Assembly (NCBI GenBank): GCA_003013855.2
Contig: ML058408.1
Coordinates: 7,665,356-7,729,355 of the forward strand
Direction of reading: 5' to 3'
DNA length: 64,000 nucleotides
From: Liriodendron chinense
Lineage: Eukaryota > Streptophyta > Magnoliopsida > Magnoliales > Magnoliaceae
The translations under genes were made by a program, and so were the position numbers. Shown here in pieces: positions 1-10,517 of this stretch. Position 1 is the first letter of the stretch. Every line of letters starts with the position of its first letter. The notes beneath the pieces were generated by a model. That model saw only the letters and a list, made by a program, of their open reading frames with translations, was not told where the DNA came from and ran no database searches.

Positions 1-1
1 C

Positions 2-1234
2 ATAGCATGTGCTCTCAAATTCAAATTATTTCAAATGGACGTGAAGAGTGCCTTTCTAAATGGTATACTTAATGAGGAGGTTTATGTTGAACAACCAAAA
101 GGGTTTGTGGACCCTAGTTATCCTCAAAGAGTCTACCGATTGAAAAAGGCTCTCTATGGGTTAAAACAAGCCCCCCGAGCATCGTATGAATGTCTTACTC
201 AATTTCTAATTGCTCACAAGTTTGTTAGGGGGAGTGTTGATAAAACCCTATTTGTTAAGAGGACGGCTGATTCCTTTCTCATTGCTCAGATTTATGTGGA
301 TGATATTGTATTTGGGTCAAACTATGAAGAATTTTCTGGCTTATTTGCTGAACTAATGAAATCTGAATTTGAGATGAGTTTGGTAGGCGAACTAAACTTC
401 TTCCTAGGACTGCAAGTTAAACAACTGAAAAATGGAATCTTTATCAACCAAACTAAGTATGCAAAAGATTTAGTCAAGAGGTTTGGGCTAGACTCGGGTC
501 GATCACACACCACGCCTATGGCCACTACCATAAAACTTTTCAAAGACTTATTAGGCAAAAGTGTTGATCAACATTTATATAGAAGTATGATTGGGAGTCT
601 TCTCTACCTCACGGCAAGTAGACCCGATATTGCCTTTAGTGTAGGGGCATGTGCTAGATTTCAAGCCGATCCTAGAGAATCACACCTCATTGCAGTAAAA
701 AGAGTGATCAAATATGTGGCCTGCACAACTGAATATGGCTTGTGATACCCCTTTGACACCTCAACCATCATTACTGGGTACTCCGATGCCGATTGGGCCG
801 AAAATATGGATGATAGAAAGTCCACAAGCGGTGGCTGTTTTTACGTCGAAAATTGCTTAGTTGCTGGGCATAGCAAAAAGCAAAACTCCATCTCATTGTC
901 CACTGCTGAAGCTGAATATATTGTTTCCGGTAGTTGCTGTGCTCAACTACTTTGGATGAAGCAGATGTTGAAGGATTATGGTCTTAATCAGGACGAAATG
1001 ACGCTTTTTTGTGACAACACAAGCGCCATTAATATTTCAAAAAATCCTGTTCAACATTCTCGAACCAAGCATATCGATATCCGACACCATTTTATAAGAG
1101 AACTAGTTGAAGAAAAACAGATCAATCTTGAATACATCCAAACCGAACGGCAATTGGCCGACATCCTTACGAAGCCGTTAGATTCCACAAGGTTTGAACA
1201 CCTTCGGAAGTCTATCGGGGTATGCTCACTCTAG
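2..1234 (+). pseudogene. pol: copia reverse transcriptase / RNase H (3' end of pol)
   Basis: The frame is already open at the window edge, so this is the C-terminal part of a Ty1/copia polyprotein that copies element RNA into cDNA. The segment FQMDVKSAFLNG near the start and the catalytic IYVDDIVFG at about 290-316 are standard copia RT motifs. The RNase H part includes GYSDADWA, DRKSTSG, a DNTSAI segment and the RTKHIDIRHHFIRE signature. A single in-frame TGA at 743-745, where a Trp codon is expected, separates RT from RNase H; reading resumes in the same frame and ends at 1234. The copy is therefore inactive in this frame unless the stop is read through. The family assignment is secure. Confidence 0.92.
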
Positions 1235-1754
1235 CATATTGAAAAATCATGTGCATATAGGTATATCTGAGGAATTAGCCTCACATAATTGAATGATCAT
1301 TGATATTCTCTAGCTTACATTCTTACAAAATAGGCTGGGGAATCATTTTCAGGAGGGAGGAAGGATTTAACTGTTTAAATGTCGCTGGAGACATTTCCGA
1401 TTGATCGGACACTTCTCCGATCAATCGGAAATATCGGGGGTCCGATAGTTATATACGCGAGTTCTGTTCATTTGTGCCCTATATTTCTGTTTTCTCTCAG
1501 ACTCTTCTGGTAGGGCATCCTTGTGCGATCAGACTGTAGCTCGGCAGGCTTTCCATCGGTCCTCATTTGCAGCAAAAATGGCTCCTCGTGTCTCCTAGGT
1601 AAGGTCTCAAAAGCTGTTAGTTGGGTTTCTTCTTTCCCTTTCCTCTATTAGCTTATCATTTGTAGGGATTTGAAGTTCTTCCTGGTACATCACTTCCTTC
1701 CTGTCCATCTTGGTGTCTGCATTGTTCAAATCGTTCCTCCAATCTTGAAAAACC
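1235..1754 (+). other. spacer between pol and the env-like ORF, with palindromes
   Basis: There is no coding frame here. At about 1396-1440 it carries two copies of the CCGATCAATCGG-type palindrome (one in the alternative form CCGATTGATCGG) that is otherwise clustered in the U3 part of the 3' LTR of the same element. A TATA-like stretch (TTATATAC, about 1447-1454) follows about 300 bp upstream of the env-like start codon. The arrangement looks like a promoter, but that is inference. Confidence 0.5.
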
Positions 1755-2933
1755 ATGCCTAAAGATCCTAAAGGCAAGTCCAAGATGGCTGCGGGGCCAT
1801 CCACCACCGCCAGGTCTAAGAAGCTCCAAACTTCTCGACCTTCTCAGGGTTCTCCACCTCCTGCTGCTCCTCCTGCCCAACCTGAGAGTCCAGCTTCAAT
1901 CTCCCGATTCCAATCCCGCACCATTATATATGAGCGGGAGGTCGCCTTGTCATGTGTGGAGCCCTTTGGCATTCCAGCCCTTCTCGCACAGATCGGCTGG
2001 GATGGTGTGCTACGATTTGGAGGCGTAGCATATCCTGAGGTTGTGTATGTATTTTTATCCAAAATCATCAACCCCGTTGGAAACCCTCCATCGTGTGAGG
2101 TCATTGTCGGAGGACGGGTAGTCAAGATCACCGCCCAAACCATAGCCGACCTGATTGGGATTCCCATGTCCACAGCCCCTCAACCCAATGACAATCTTCT
2201 TGATTCTACTCTTCGGGCTGATTGGACTCGATATTTGTGTCGGGGTCCCAATCCTGAGTGGATAGACGGTAGTGCACTTCGGGCGTCTGAAATGTCCAAT
2301 AGATTTCGAGTGCTCCACCAAATTTTCAGCACAAATGTCTACCCACGCAGTACCAACAAATCCCACCTTACAGCAAATATGGTCAATCTGCTCTATCACG
2401 TTGGTCACGGGACGCGTCTGTGTCTTCCGTCCATCATTTTACATCATATTCTGGACGCTTTGCCACACAACCGCAATACTATTCCTTTTGGCTGGATCAT
2501 TACCAGATTGGGGCACGATTGCGGGTTCACAAATATTGTGGTCCATCCTATTCCTCGCCGAACCTTCAAGGACCTCAATATCAAGAAGATGGCTCTACCA
2601 AAAGAGGATAACGTGGAAGACCGGGACTTCTCTCATACTCCCACATAGGTGTCGTCTGGCACCCATAACAGGTCTTCAGCTCCAGCCCCGACGCCGGCCC
2701 CAGCACGTTGATCAGTCAAGCGGCGACTTCAGTCCGACGCCTCTTCCGCTCCTCCTCCTCCCAACTCAGAGCAGATCATTGCTCAATTAGATCGTGTGAA
2801 GGGCACTCTAGCTAAGCACGGTGAGCGGTTGACGCGTCTTGAGAGCCTGATGCAGACCATACATGATGCTGTTCAGCACCTCACATCAGCTCTCTCTTGT
2901 CGACGTGATGACGTCACTGGCCCTGCTCCATAG
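1755..2933 (+). pseudogene. Sirevirus env-like ORF (putative plant transposon protein domain)
   Basis: This frame of about 392 codons lies after pol and is broken by two in-frame stops, TAG at 2646-2648 and TGA at 2709-2711, each one transition from a sense codon. The N-terminus is basic and Ser/Pro/Ala-rich. The middle (from about residue 55) contains a segment with motifs like those of the domain annotated in plants as a putative transposon protein, including YEREVALSCVEPFG and QTIADLIGIPMS. After the stops the same frame continues with a Pro-rich stretch and a C-terminal heptad-like segment (IIAQLDRVKGTLAKHGERLTR) that may form a coiled coil. Extra ORFs in this position are known in Sireviruses and are called env-like; their function is unproven. 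I see no convincing transmembrane helix. Confidence 0.7.
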
Positions 2934-3800
2934 CTGTCTATATTTTTAGTCAAGGTCCGTAGTATATGTGTAGTCGCGGATATCTTTTTGGGGTGACTCT
3001 ATTAGTTGTATTGGTTGATACATCTTTTCATTGACACATTTTGTTTTGGATAGTCTGATGGTCATTCTTTTTGGATATTTAGATGATCATATGTTGGATT
3101 TGGATATTTTGCTATGACTTATGTTGGATCTGGATATTCTGATGATCATTCTTTTGCTATGATATTTTACTATGATCTTATGTTGGATTTGGACAGTCTG
3201 ATGATCATTCTCTGTGGATATCTTGTGTATCTTTTCTCATTTATCTGACTCTTTTGCGTATATACATATTCTTGTGCGTACTTGTTTTATCCTTATTGGG
3301 CTTCTTGCCCCATTTTGGGTTGTATATATGGTATGTTGGTCATGATATACATTTCAGAAGGGGAGGTTGGCTGCTTCGGCTATATGCCCACTGTGCTTAC
3401 TGTCATATACTTGTATATCCTTGCATGACCATGTGTGTTTTGGCTTCCTCTCTCTGCTCGTTCATGTCTATTTTCCTCCTTTAGTCTATGACATATGCGC
3501 TGCATTCTCATTTCACTAACCTTTGTCAATCACTGACAAAAAGGGGGAGAAGTTATCCCACCAAAAGGTCCAGGTTATTTTTTTGTTGATCTTTTGTGTG
3601 CAGGGACTAAGGGGGAGTTCAAGTGAAGCCTAGTCTGTACATTGAGTCTGTACATTTTGTATGTAATGAGTCATGTCTATGTGTAAAGCTTTTATTTTTC
3701 CTCGACATGATCTATGTATGTATTTTGGTTTTGATGTCTAGGAAAAAGTCTATGGTATGGACCAAGACTTTCATAGGTTTGGTTTTGTCTGGTAATTGAC
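2934..3800 (+). other. 3' untranslated region of the copia element, T-rich, with extra polypurine tracts
   Basis: This is non-coding. At about 3050-3230 there are imperfect tandem copies of a TTGGATATTCTGATGATCATTC-like unit, rich in TGGATAT and GATCAT. Two internal polypurine tracts, at 3538-3550 (AAAAAGGGGGAGA) and 3609-3616 (AAGGGGGAG core), resemble the one at the LTR border. Several such tracts before the 3' LTR are a known Sirevirus feature. Confidence 0.65.
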
Positions 3801-3812
3801 AAAGGGGGAGAT
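3801..3812 (+). promoter_or_regulatory. polypurine tract of the copia element
   Basis: AAAGGGGGAGAT lies immediately before the TGTTAATG start of the 3' LTR. It is the expected primer for plus-strand DNA synthesis in reverse transcription. Confidence 0.85.
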
Positions 3813-5568
3813 TGTTAATGCAAAGATTTGTCAATTACCATGGTTAGTGTGTCGTCGAGTCTCCTTGTGGCTGAAGACAGTCTCCGTGCGGCTGAAGACA
3901 GAAGCTACTCAAAGAAGATTGCTCATCCATTCAGCTTCAAGCCTCTCCATCCAAACCTTTGATCCCAAAACCTTCTATAGATGGCCCAAATCCTTCCTAG
4001 GTACATCCTTAGCACCATCTATAGTCCACCTTCCATTAAGATCAGCTATGGAAGGGTTCATTTTAGCAGAAGTTGCTTAAAAGTTGAAAATCAGCATGTC
4101 TGCTCTCTCCGATAGGTGCCCGATCAATCGGAGAAGAGTCTGATAGGTGTCCGATCAATCGGAGAATTGTCCAGCAACATTGAAAACTTCTTTGGACACT
4201 TTTCCGATCAATCGGAAGTCTGTCCGATCAATCGGACAGGGTCTTCCGATCAATCGGACAGTATGTCCGATCAATCGGAAAATTGTCCAGCAAACATTGA
4301 AAATCTCTCTGGACACTTTTCCGATCACTCGGAGGTCTGTCTGATCCATCGGACAGGGAGGTCCGATCCATCGGACATACATCCGATCCATCGGAGGAAA
4401 ATTCAGAAACATTGCATAAACTCTCTGGAAGGAATTCCGATCAATCGGACTATCTGTCAGATCAATCGGACAGGGTCTTCCGATCAATCAGAACTAAGTC
4501 CGATCAATCGGAGAACCTGTTTTTTAGCAAAATTCAAATCTAGCTAAAACTTATGTCCGATGAATCGGATCCTATCGAGCTGACCGTTTTCTGACCGTTG
4601 AATGTCATCTCTATATATGGAACTCGGTTGGATCTTGTGAAAGACACCTTGAGCATCATTTAGGGTTTGTGTGTGCCTTCTCCTTGAGATCCCCTTCTCT
4701 CATACCCTAAGATTTGTTGAGTTCATACTTCAATCCATGTTGATCTGACCAACATTGATGAAACATTCAAAGCTTGGATTGAATCATGAACTCAACCCCT
4801 CTTTAATGGCATCTTGACCTACCTCTCATAGATATACTCTTGTCATCAATGCCATTAATGGTGGTTTAGGTAGAAGCTTTCCTCATATAAAAGCCATATC
4901 CCCATATAGCCTCAACCTAACCCTAATCCCTCACCTTGGAATCTACAATGAGTCATCCGGAGCAAGGTTGCTGATCAAGGGAGCTGAAGAAGGCATCTTC
5001 CGTGCAAGCCGAAGCTTCTTCAACAAAGGCATCATCAAGGGACTCAATCAGCTAAGTATATTTAGTCTTTCGAGTCCAAGAAACCTCCTCAAGTTGAGAT
5101 TTGGGTTTCAGAGTTTGAAGACCCAAACTCGTAAGAGTCCTTGCGTAGGACAAGTCCTTGAGTAGGACAAGCCCTTGTGTAGGACAAAGTGGTCATGGAT
5201 TAGTCCTATGGAAGGATGAATCCATGTGTTGAGTCTTAAGTCCTTTTGTAGGCTGTTAAGGTTTATGGTTAACCTCATTTAAAACCATAGTGATAGTGAA
5301 ATCCGGCCACTCAAGGAGTGAGTGGATCAGCCGGGAGTGGAGTAGGTACATAACCGAACCACTATAAAAATCTCTTGTTGTGTGATGAATGGATGAACTG
5401 ATTTACTTCTTTCACATGTGCTTTTATTGATTTATACTCTGCATATCTTGTGTTCGAAGTAAGTTCCCTAAGAATACTTTGCATGATTACAAGTGTGTAA
5501 TTGGGAAATTTAAAAAGTGTCCTATTCACCCCCCTCTAGGACAAGGTAACTTGTTTCTTGCTTCTACA
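3813..5568 (+). repeat. 3' LTR of the Sirevirus-like element
   Basis: The LTR begins with TGTTAATG directly after the polypurine tract. It ends near the CACCCCCCTCTAGG sequence that marks Sirevirus LTR ends. The last base could be 5543 (GGACA) or 5568 (TTCTACA); both end in CA. It contains a cluster of about 15 TCCGATCAATCGGA-like palindromes (4108-4570) upstream of a TATA-like TATATATGG at 4612-4620, as expected for an enhancer-like U3 region. Confidence 0.75.
4108..4570 (+). repeat. array of TCCGATCAATCGGA palindromes in the copia LTR
   Basis: About 15 copies of a 14-bp palindrome, TCCGAT-CA-ATCGGA, occur with spacers of 5-45 bp; several have one or two changes. Each is self-complementary apart from the central two bases. 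Palindrome clusters in the U3 region are known in Sirevirus LTRs, where the motif is different; this version appears specific to the present family. Confidence 0.85.
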
Positions 5569-5612
5569 AAAGCGGTAATCAAACTTATATCGCATTTTCA
5601 TGCGCTTCCTGG

Positions 5613-8600
5613 AACAACGTTCCTATACGAAGAGCCACCCGAAGGTTCCAAATTTGGAAGGAATTACCAAAAGTCATAACTTCTTGACCTCTGCACCCCA
5701 TCCCATTCATTTGATAGGTCGATGATAGCGCACTCAATTGTATCGGGCAAGCCTCTTTCCAATCTAATTTAGATTCACAACTATTGGGGCTCAAATTTGT
5801 ACCCATGATAAAACACTATGTAACAATCCATCTAGGATGATTCGGGTCAATTTCAAGATCAGGAATACCCAAAAAACACCAGCGCAACACTAACCCGCGC
5901 AGTTGTGACCAAAACCCACAAATGTCGTTCTGGAGTGAAATTAGACATGCGCATTGCCGTTAAATAATCCGAAGTACCCTAAAACCCTTCACCTGTAATT
6001 TTTATGTCGCGCAGTGCATATCTTTACCTGTGCACCTCGAAATGCATGTGACCCTTGTCCGGAGCTGATCGAAAGGGTCCGAAAGATTACAGGAACCATT
6101 TCACAGCAGAACTGGACATGCGTGTTGCTACCAACTGATCTGGAATGCCCAAAAATGCTTAACTCACAAGTTTGAAAGTCTTGTGGTGCGTATTTCCATG
6201 TGCGCGATTTTCAGAACAACGTTATATACGAAGAGCAAACCCGGATGTAGCGGTCCATCTAGAATGATTTTGATTGATTTCAAGATCAGGAACACCCGAA
6301 AAACACTAGCGTAACCCTAACCCACGCAGTTGTAACCAAACCTACAAATGTCATTTCGGAGCGAAACTGGACATGCGTATATACGCCAAATAATCTAAAA
6401 TACCCTGAAACCCTAACCTACAAGTTTCAAAGTCGCGCAGTGCATATCTTTACCTGTGCACCTTGAAATGTGTTTGAACCTTACCCAGATCTAATCGAAA
6501 GGGTCCGAAAGCCTACATGTACCATCTCAGAGCGGAACTGGGCAAGCGTCTTGCTGACAAATGATATGGAACGCCTAAAAATATTTAACTCACAAGTTTG
6601 AAAGTCTTGCGGTCCATATTTCCATGTGCGCGCTTTTTGAAACAACGTTAATATACAAAGAGCCAACCCGAAGGCTCCAACTTAGGAAGGAATTACCAAA
6701 ATTCGTAAGATCTGTACATTTGCACCCCATCCCGTTCATAAGATAGGTTGATGATAGCACACTCAATCGTACCAGCCAAGACTCTTTCCAATCTAATTGA
6801 GATTCAGAACTATTGGGGCTTAAATTTGCACCCATGATAAAACAGTGTGTAGCGGTTCATGTACGATGATTTGGATCGATTTCAAGATCAGGAATACCCG
6901 AAAAACACCAGCGCAACCCTAACCCGCGCAATTCTGACCAAAACTTGCAAATGTCGTTTCAGAGCGAATTTAGACATGCGTATTGCCGCCAAATAATCCG
7001 AAATAGCCAAAAACCCTTAACCTACAAGTTTTAAAGTTGGGCGATGCATATCCTTACCTGCGCACCTCGAAATGAGTTTGACCCATGTTCGGAGCTGATC
7101 GAAAGGGTTTGAAAGCTTACAGGTACCATTTCAGAGTGGAACTGGACATGCGTATTGCTGCCAAATGATCTGAAACGCCCAAAAATGCTTAACCCATAAG
7201 TTTGAAAGTCTTGCGGTGCGTATTTCCATGTGAGTGCTTCCCGAAACAACGTTCATATATGAAGAGCTGAGCTGGAGGCTCCAAACTAGGAAGGAATTAC
7301 CAAAATTGGTAACATTTGGACCTCTGAACCCCATCCTGTTCATTTGATTGGTCGGTGATAGCACACTCAATTGTATTGGCCAAGCCTTTTTCCAATCTAA
7401 TTGCGATTCACAACTGTTGGGGCTCAAATTTGCACCCATGATAAAAATAGTATGTAGCGGTTCATCTACGACGATTTGGATCGATTTAAAGATCAGGAAT
7501 ACCCGAAAAACACCAGCGCAACACTAACCCGCGCAGTTGTGACCTAAACCCACAAATGTCATTCCGGAGCGAAAGTATACATGCGTATTGCCGTTAAATA
7601 ATCCAAAATACCCTAAAACCCTTCACCTGTAATATTTTTTGTCGCGGGGTGCATATCTTTACGTGTGCACCTCGAAATGCGTGTGACGCATGTCTGGAGC
7701 TGACCGAAAGGGTCTAAAAGATTACAGGAACCATTTCACAGTGGAACTGGATATGCGTATTGCTGCCAACTGATCTGGAATGCCCAAAAATGCTTAACTC
7801 ACAAGTTTGAAAGTCTTGTGGTGTAAAATTTTCATGTGCGCGGTTTTCGGAACAACGTTCCTATACGAAGAGCCAACCAGGATGTAGCGGTCCATCTAGA
7901 ATGATTTTGATCGATTTCAAGATCAGGAATACCCGAAAAACACCTGCGTAACCCTAACCCACGTAATTGTGACCAAAGCCTACAAATGTCATTTCGGAGC
8001 AAAACTGGTAATACGTATATCCGCCAAATAATCTGAAATAGCCTAAAACCCTAACCTGCAAGTTTCAAGGTCGAGCGATGCATATGTTTACCTGTGCACC
8101 TTGAAATGTGTTTGAACCTTATCCAGAGCTGACCGAAAGGGTCCAAAAGCCTACAGGTACCATCTTAGAGCGGAACTGCGCAAGCGACTTGCTATCAAAT
8201 GATATGGAATGCCAAAAAATGCTTAACTCACAAGTTTGAAAGTCTTGCGGTCCGTATTTCCATGTGTAGCGCTTCCCGAAACAACGTTAATATACAAAGA
8301 GCCAACCCGGAGGCTCCAAATTAGGAAGGAATTACCAAAATTCATCACATCCGGACATTTGCACCCCATCCCGTTCATAAGATAGGTCGATGATAGCACA
8401 CTCAATCGTATCGGCCAAGCCTCTTTTCAATCTAATTGAGATTCAGAACTATTGGGGCTCAAATTTCCACCAATGATAAAACAGTGTGTAGCGGTCCATG
8501 TACGACGATTTGGATCGATTTCAAGATCAACAATACCCGAAAAACACCAGCGCAACCCTAACCCGCGCAATTGTGACCAAAACCTGCAAATGTCGTTTCG

Positions 8601-10517
8601 GAGTGAATTTGGACATGCGTAGTGCCGCCAAATAATCCGAAATAGCCAAAAACCCTTAACCTACAAGTTTTAAAGTCGGACGATGCATATCCTTACTTGC
8701 GCACCTTGAAATGCGTTTGACCCATGTTCGGAGCTGATCAAAAGGGTTTGAAAGCTTACAGATACCATTTCAGAGCGGAACTGGACATGCGTATTGCTGC
8801 CAAATGATCCGGAACGCCCAAAAATGATTAACTCACAATTTTGAAAGTCTTGCAGGTGCGTATTTCCATGTGAGTGCTTCCCGGAACAACGTTTATAAAC
8901 GAAGAGCCGAGCCGGAGGCTCCAAACTAGGAAGGAATAACCAAAATTGGTAACATCTGGACCTCTGAACCCCATCCCGTTCATTTGATTTGTCGGTGATA
9001 GCACACTCAATGGTATCGGCCAAGCCTTTTTCCAATCTAATTACGATTCACAACTGTTAGGGCTCAAATTTGCACCCATGATAAAATAGTATGTAGCGGT
9101 TCATCTACGATGATTTGGATCGATTTCAAGATCAGGAATAGCCGAAAAACACTAGCGCAACACTAACCCGCGCAGTTGAGACTAAAACCCACAAATGTCA
9201 TTCCGGAGTGAAACTAGACATGCGTATTGCCGTTAAATAATCTGAAATACCCTAAAACCCTTCACCTGTAATTTTTTTTGTTGCGCGGTGCATATCTTTA
9301 CCTGTGCACCTCTAAATGCGTGTGACCCTTGTCCGGAGCTGACTGAAAGGGTCTGAAAGATTACAAGAACCATTTCATAGCGGAACTAGACATGCGTATT
9401 ACTGCCAACTGATCTGGAATTCCCAAAAATGCTTAACTTACAAGTTTGAAACTCTTGTAGTGCGTATTTCCATGCCCGCGGTTTCCGGAACAACGTTCCT
9501 ATACGAAGAGCCAACCAGATGTAGCGGTCCATCTAGAATGATTTTGATCGATTTCAAGATCAGGAATACCCGAACAACACCAGCGTAACCCTAACCCATG
9601 CAGTTGTGACCAAAACTTACAAATGTCATTTCGAAGCGAAACTGGACATGCGTATATCCGCCAAATAATCTGAAATACCCTAAAACCCTAACCCGCATGT
9701 TTCAAAGTCGCACGGTGCATATCTTTACCTGCGCACCTTGAAATGTGTTTGAACCTTATCCAGAGCTGACCGAAAGGGTTCGAAAGCCTACATGTTCCAT
9801 CTCATAGCGGAACTGGGCAAGCGTCTTGCTGTCAAATGATATGGAACGCCCAAAAATGTGTAACTCACAAGTGTGAAAGTCTTGCGGTCCATATTTCCAT
9901 GTGTACGCTTCCCGGAACAAAGTTAATATACAACGAGCCAACCCGAAGGCTCCAAATTAGGAAGGAATTACCAAAATTCGTAACATTTGGACATTTGTAC
10001 CCCATCCTGTTCATAAGATAGGTCGATTATAGCACACTCAATCGTATCGGCCAAGCCTCTTTCCAATCTAATTGAGATTCGCAACTATTGGGATTCAAAT
10101 TTGCACCCATGATAAAATAGTATGTAGCGGACGATCTACGATGATTTGGATCGATTACAAGGTCAGGAATACCCGAAAAACACCAGCGTAACCCTAACCC
10201 GCGTAGTTGTGACCAAAACCCACAAATATCGTTTCGGAGAAAAAATGGAGATAACTATTGCGGCAAAATAATCCAAAATACCCTAAAACCCATAACCTGC
10301 AAGTTTCAAGTCGCGCGGTGAATATCTTTACCTGCGCACATCAAAATGCGTTTAACCCTTGTCAAGAGCTGACCAAAAGGGTCCAAAACCCTACGAGTAC
10401 CATTTCAGAGCAAAACTGGACATGCGTGTTGCTGCCAATGATCGTAACACCCAAAAATGCTTAACTAGCAAGTTTTAAAGTCTTTTGGTGCGTATTTCCA
10501 TGTGCGCGCTTCTCAGA
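5613..10517. repeat. higher-order repeat of about 1637 bp within the satellite
   Basis: Here the monomer spacings follow the pattern 602, then 426-604-606, 429-605-604 and 427-601. The short monomer has lost about 177 bp between GAAGAGCCAACC and ATGTAGCGGTCC at the same junction each time (about 6240, 7875 and 9513). Equivalent short monomers start at 6215, 7851 and 9489, giving a period of 1636-1638 bp. The repeating block is therefore one short plus two full monomers, seen in two complete copies and partial flanking copies. From 10517 on the pattern is lost. Confidence 0.85.

Larger units (their letters stand above)
1..5568 (+). mobile_element. Sirevirus-like Ty1/copia retrotransposon, 3' part
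   Basis: This is the 3' portion of a copia-superfamily LTR retrotransposon; its 5' end lies left of the window. In order it holds the end of reverse transcriptase, RNase H, a spacer, an env-like ORF, three AAGGGGGAG-type polypurine tracts and the 3' LTR. An extra ORF after pol, repeated polypurine tracts and palindrome clusters in the LTR are known hallmarks of the Sirevirus lineage. The LTR abuts satellite DNA on the right, which suggests insertion into the satellite array. The target-site duplication cannot be tested without the left end. Confidence 0.85.

Noticed and set aside
3254..3484. Short hydrophobic ORF between the env-like ORF and the 3' LTR
   Set aside because: It lies in T-rich non-coding sequence between polypurine tracts, and its Leu/Phe/Cys-rich peptide is what T-rich DNA gives by chance.
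4116..4547. ORFs of 65-143 codons in the copia LTR, both strands
   Set aside because: They are translations of the TCCGATCAATCGGA repeat (peptides full of SDQSE and RSIG); the repeat explains them.
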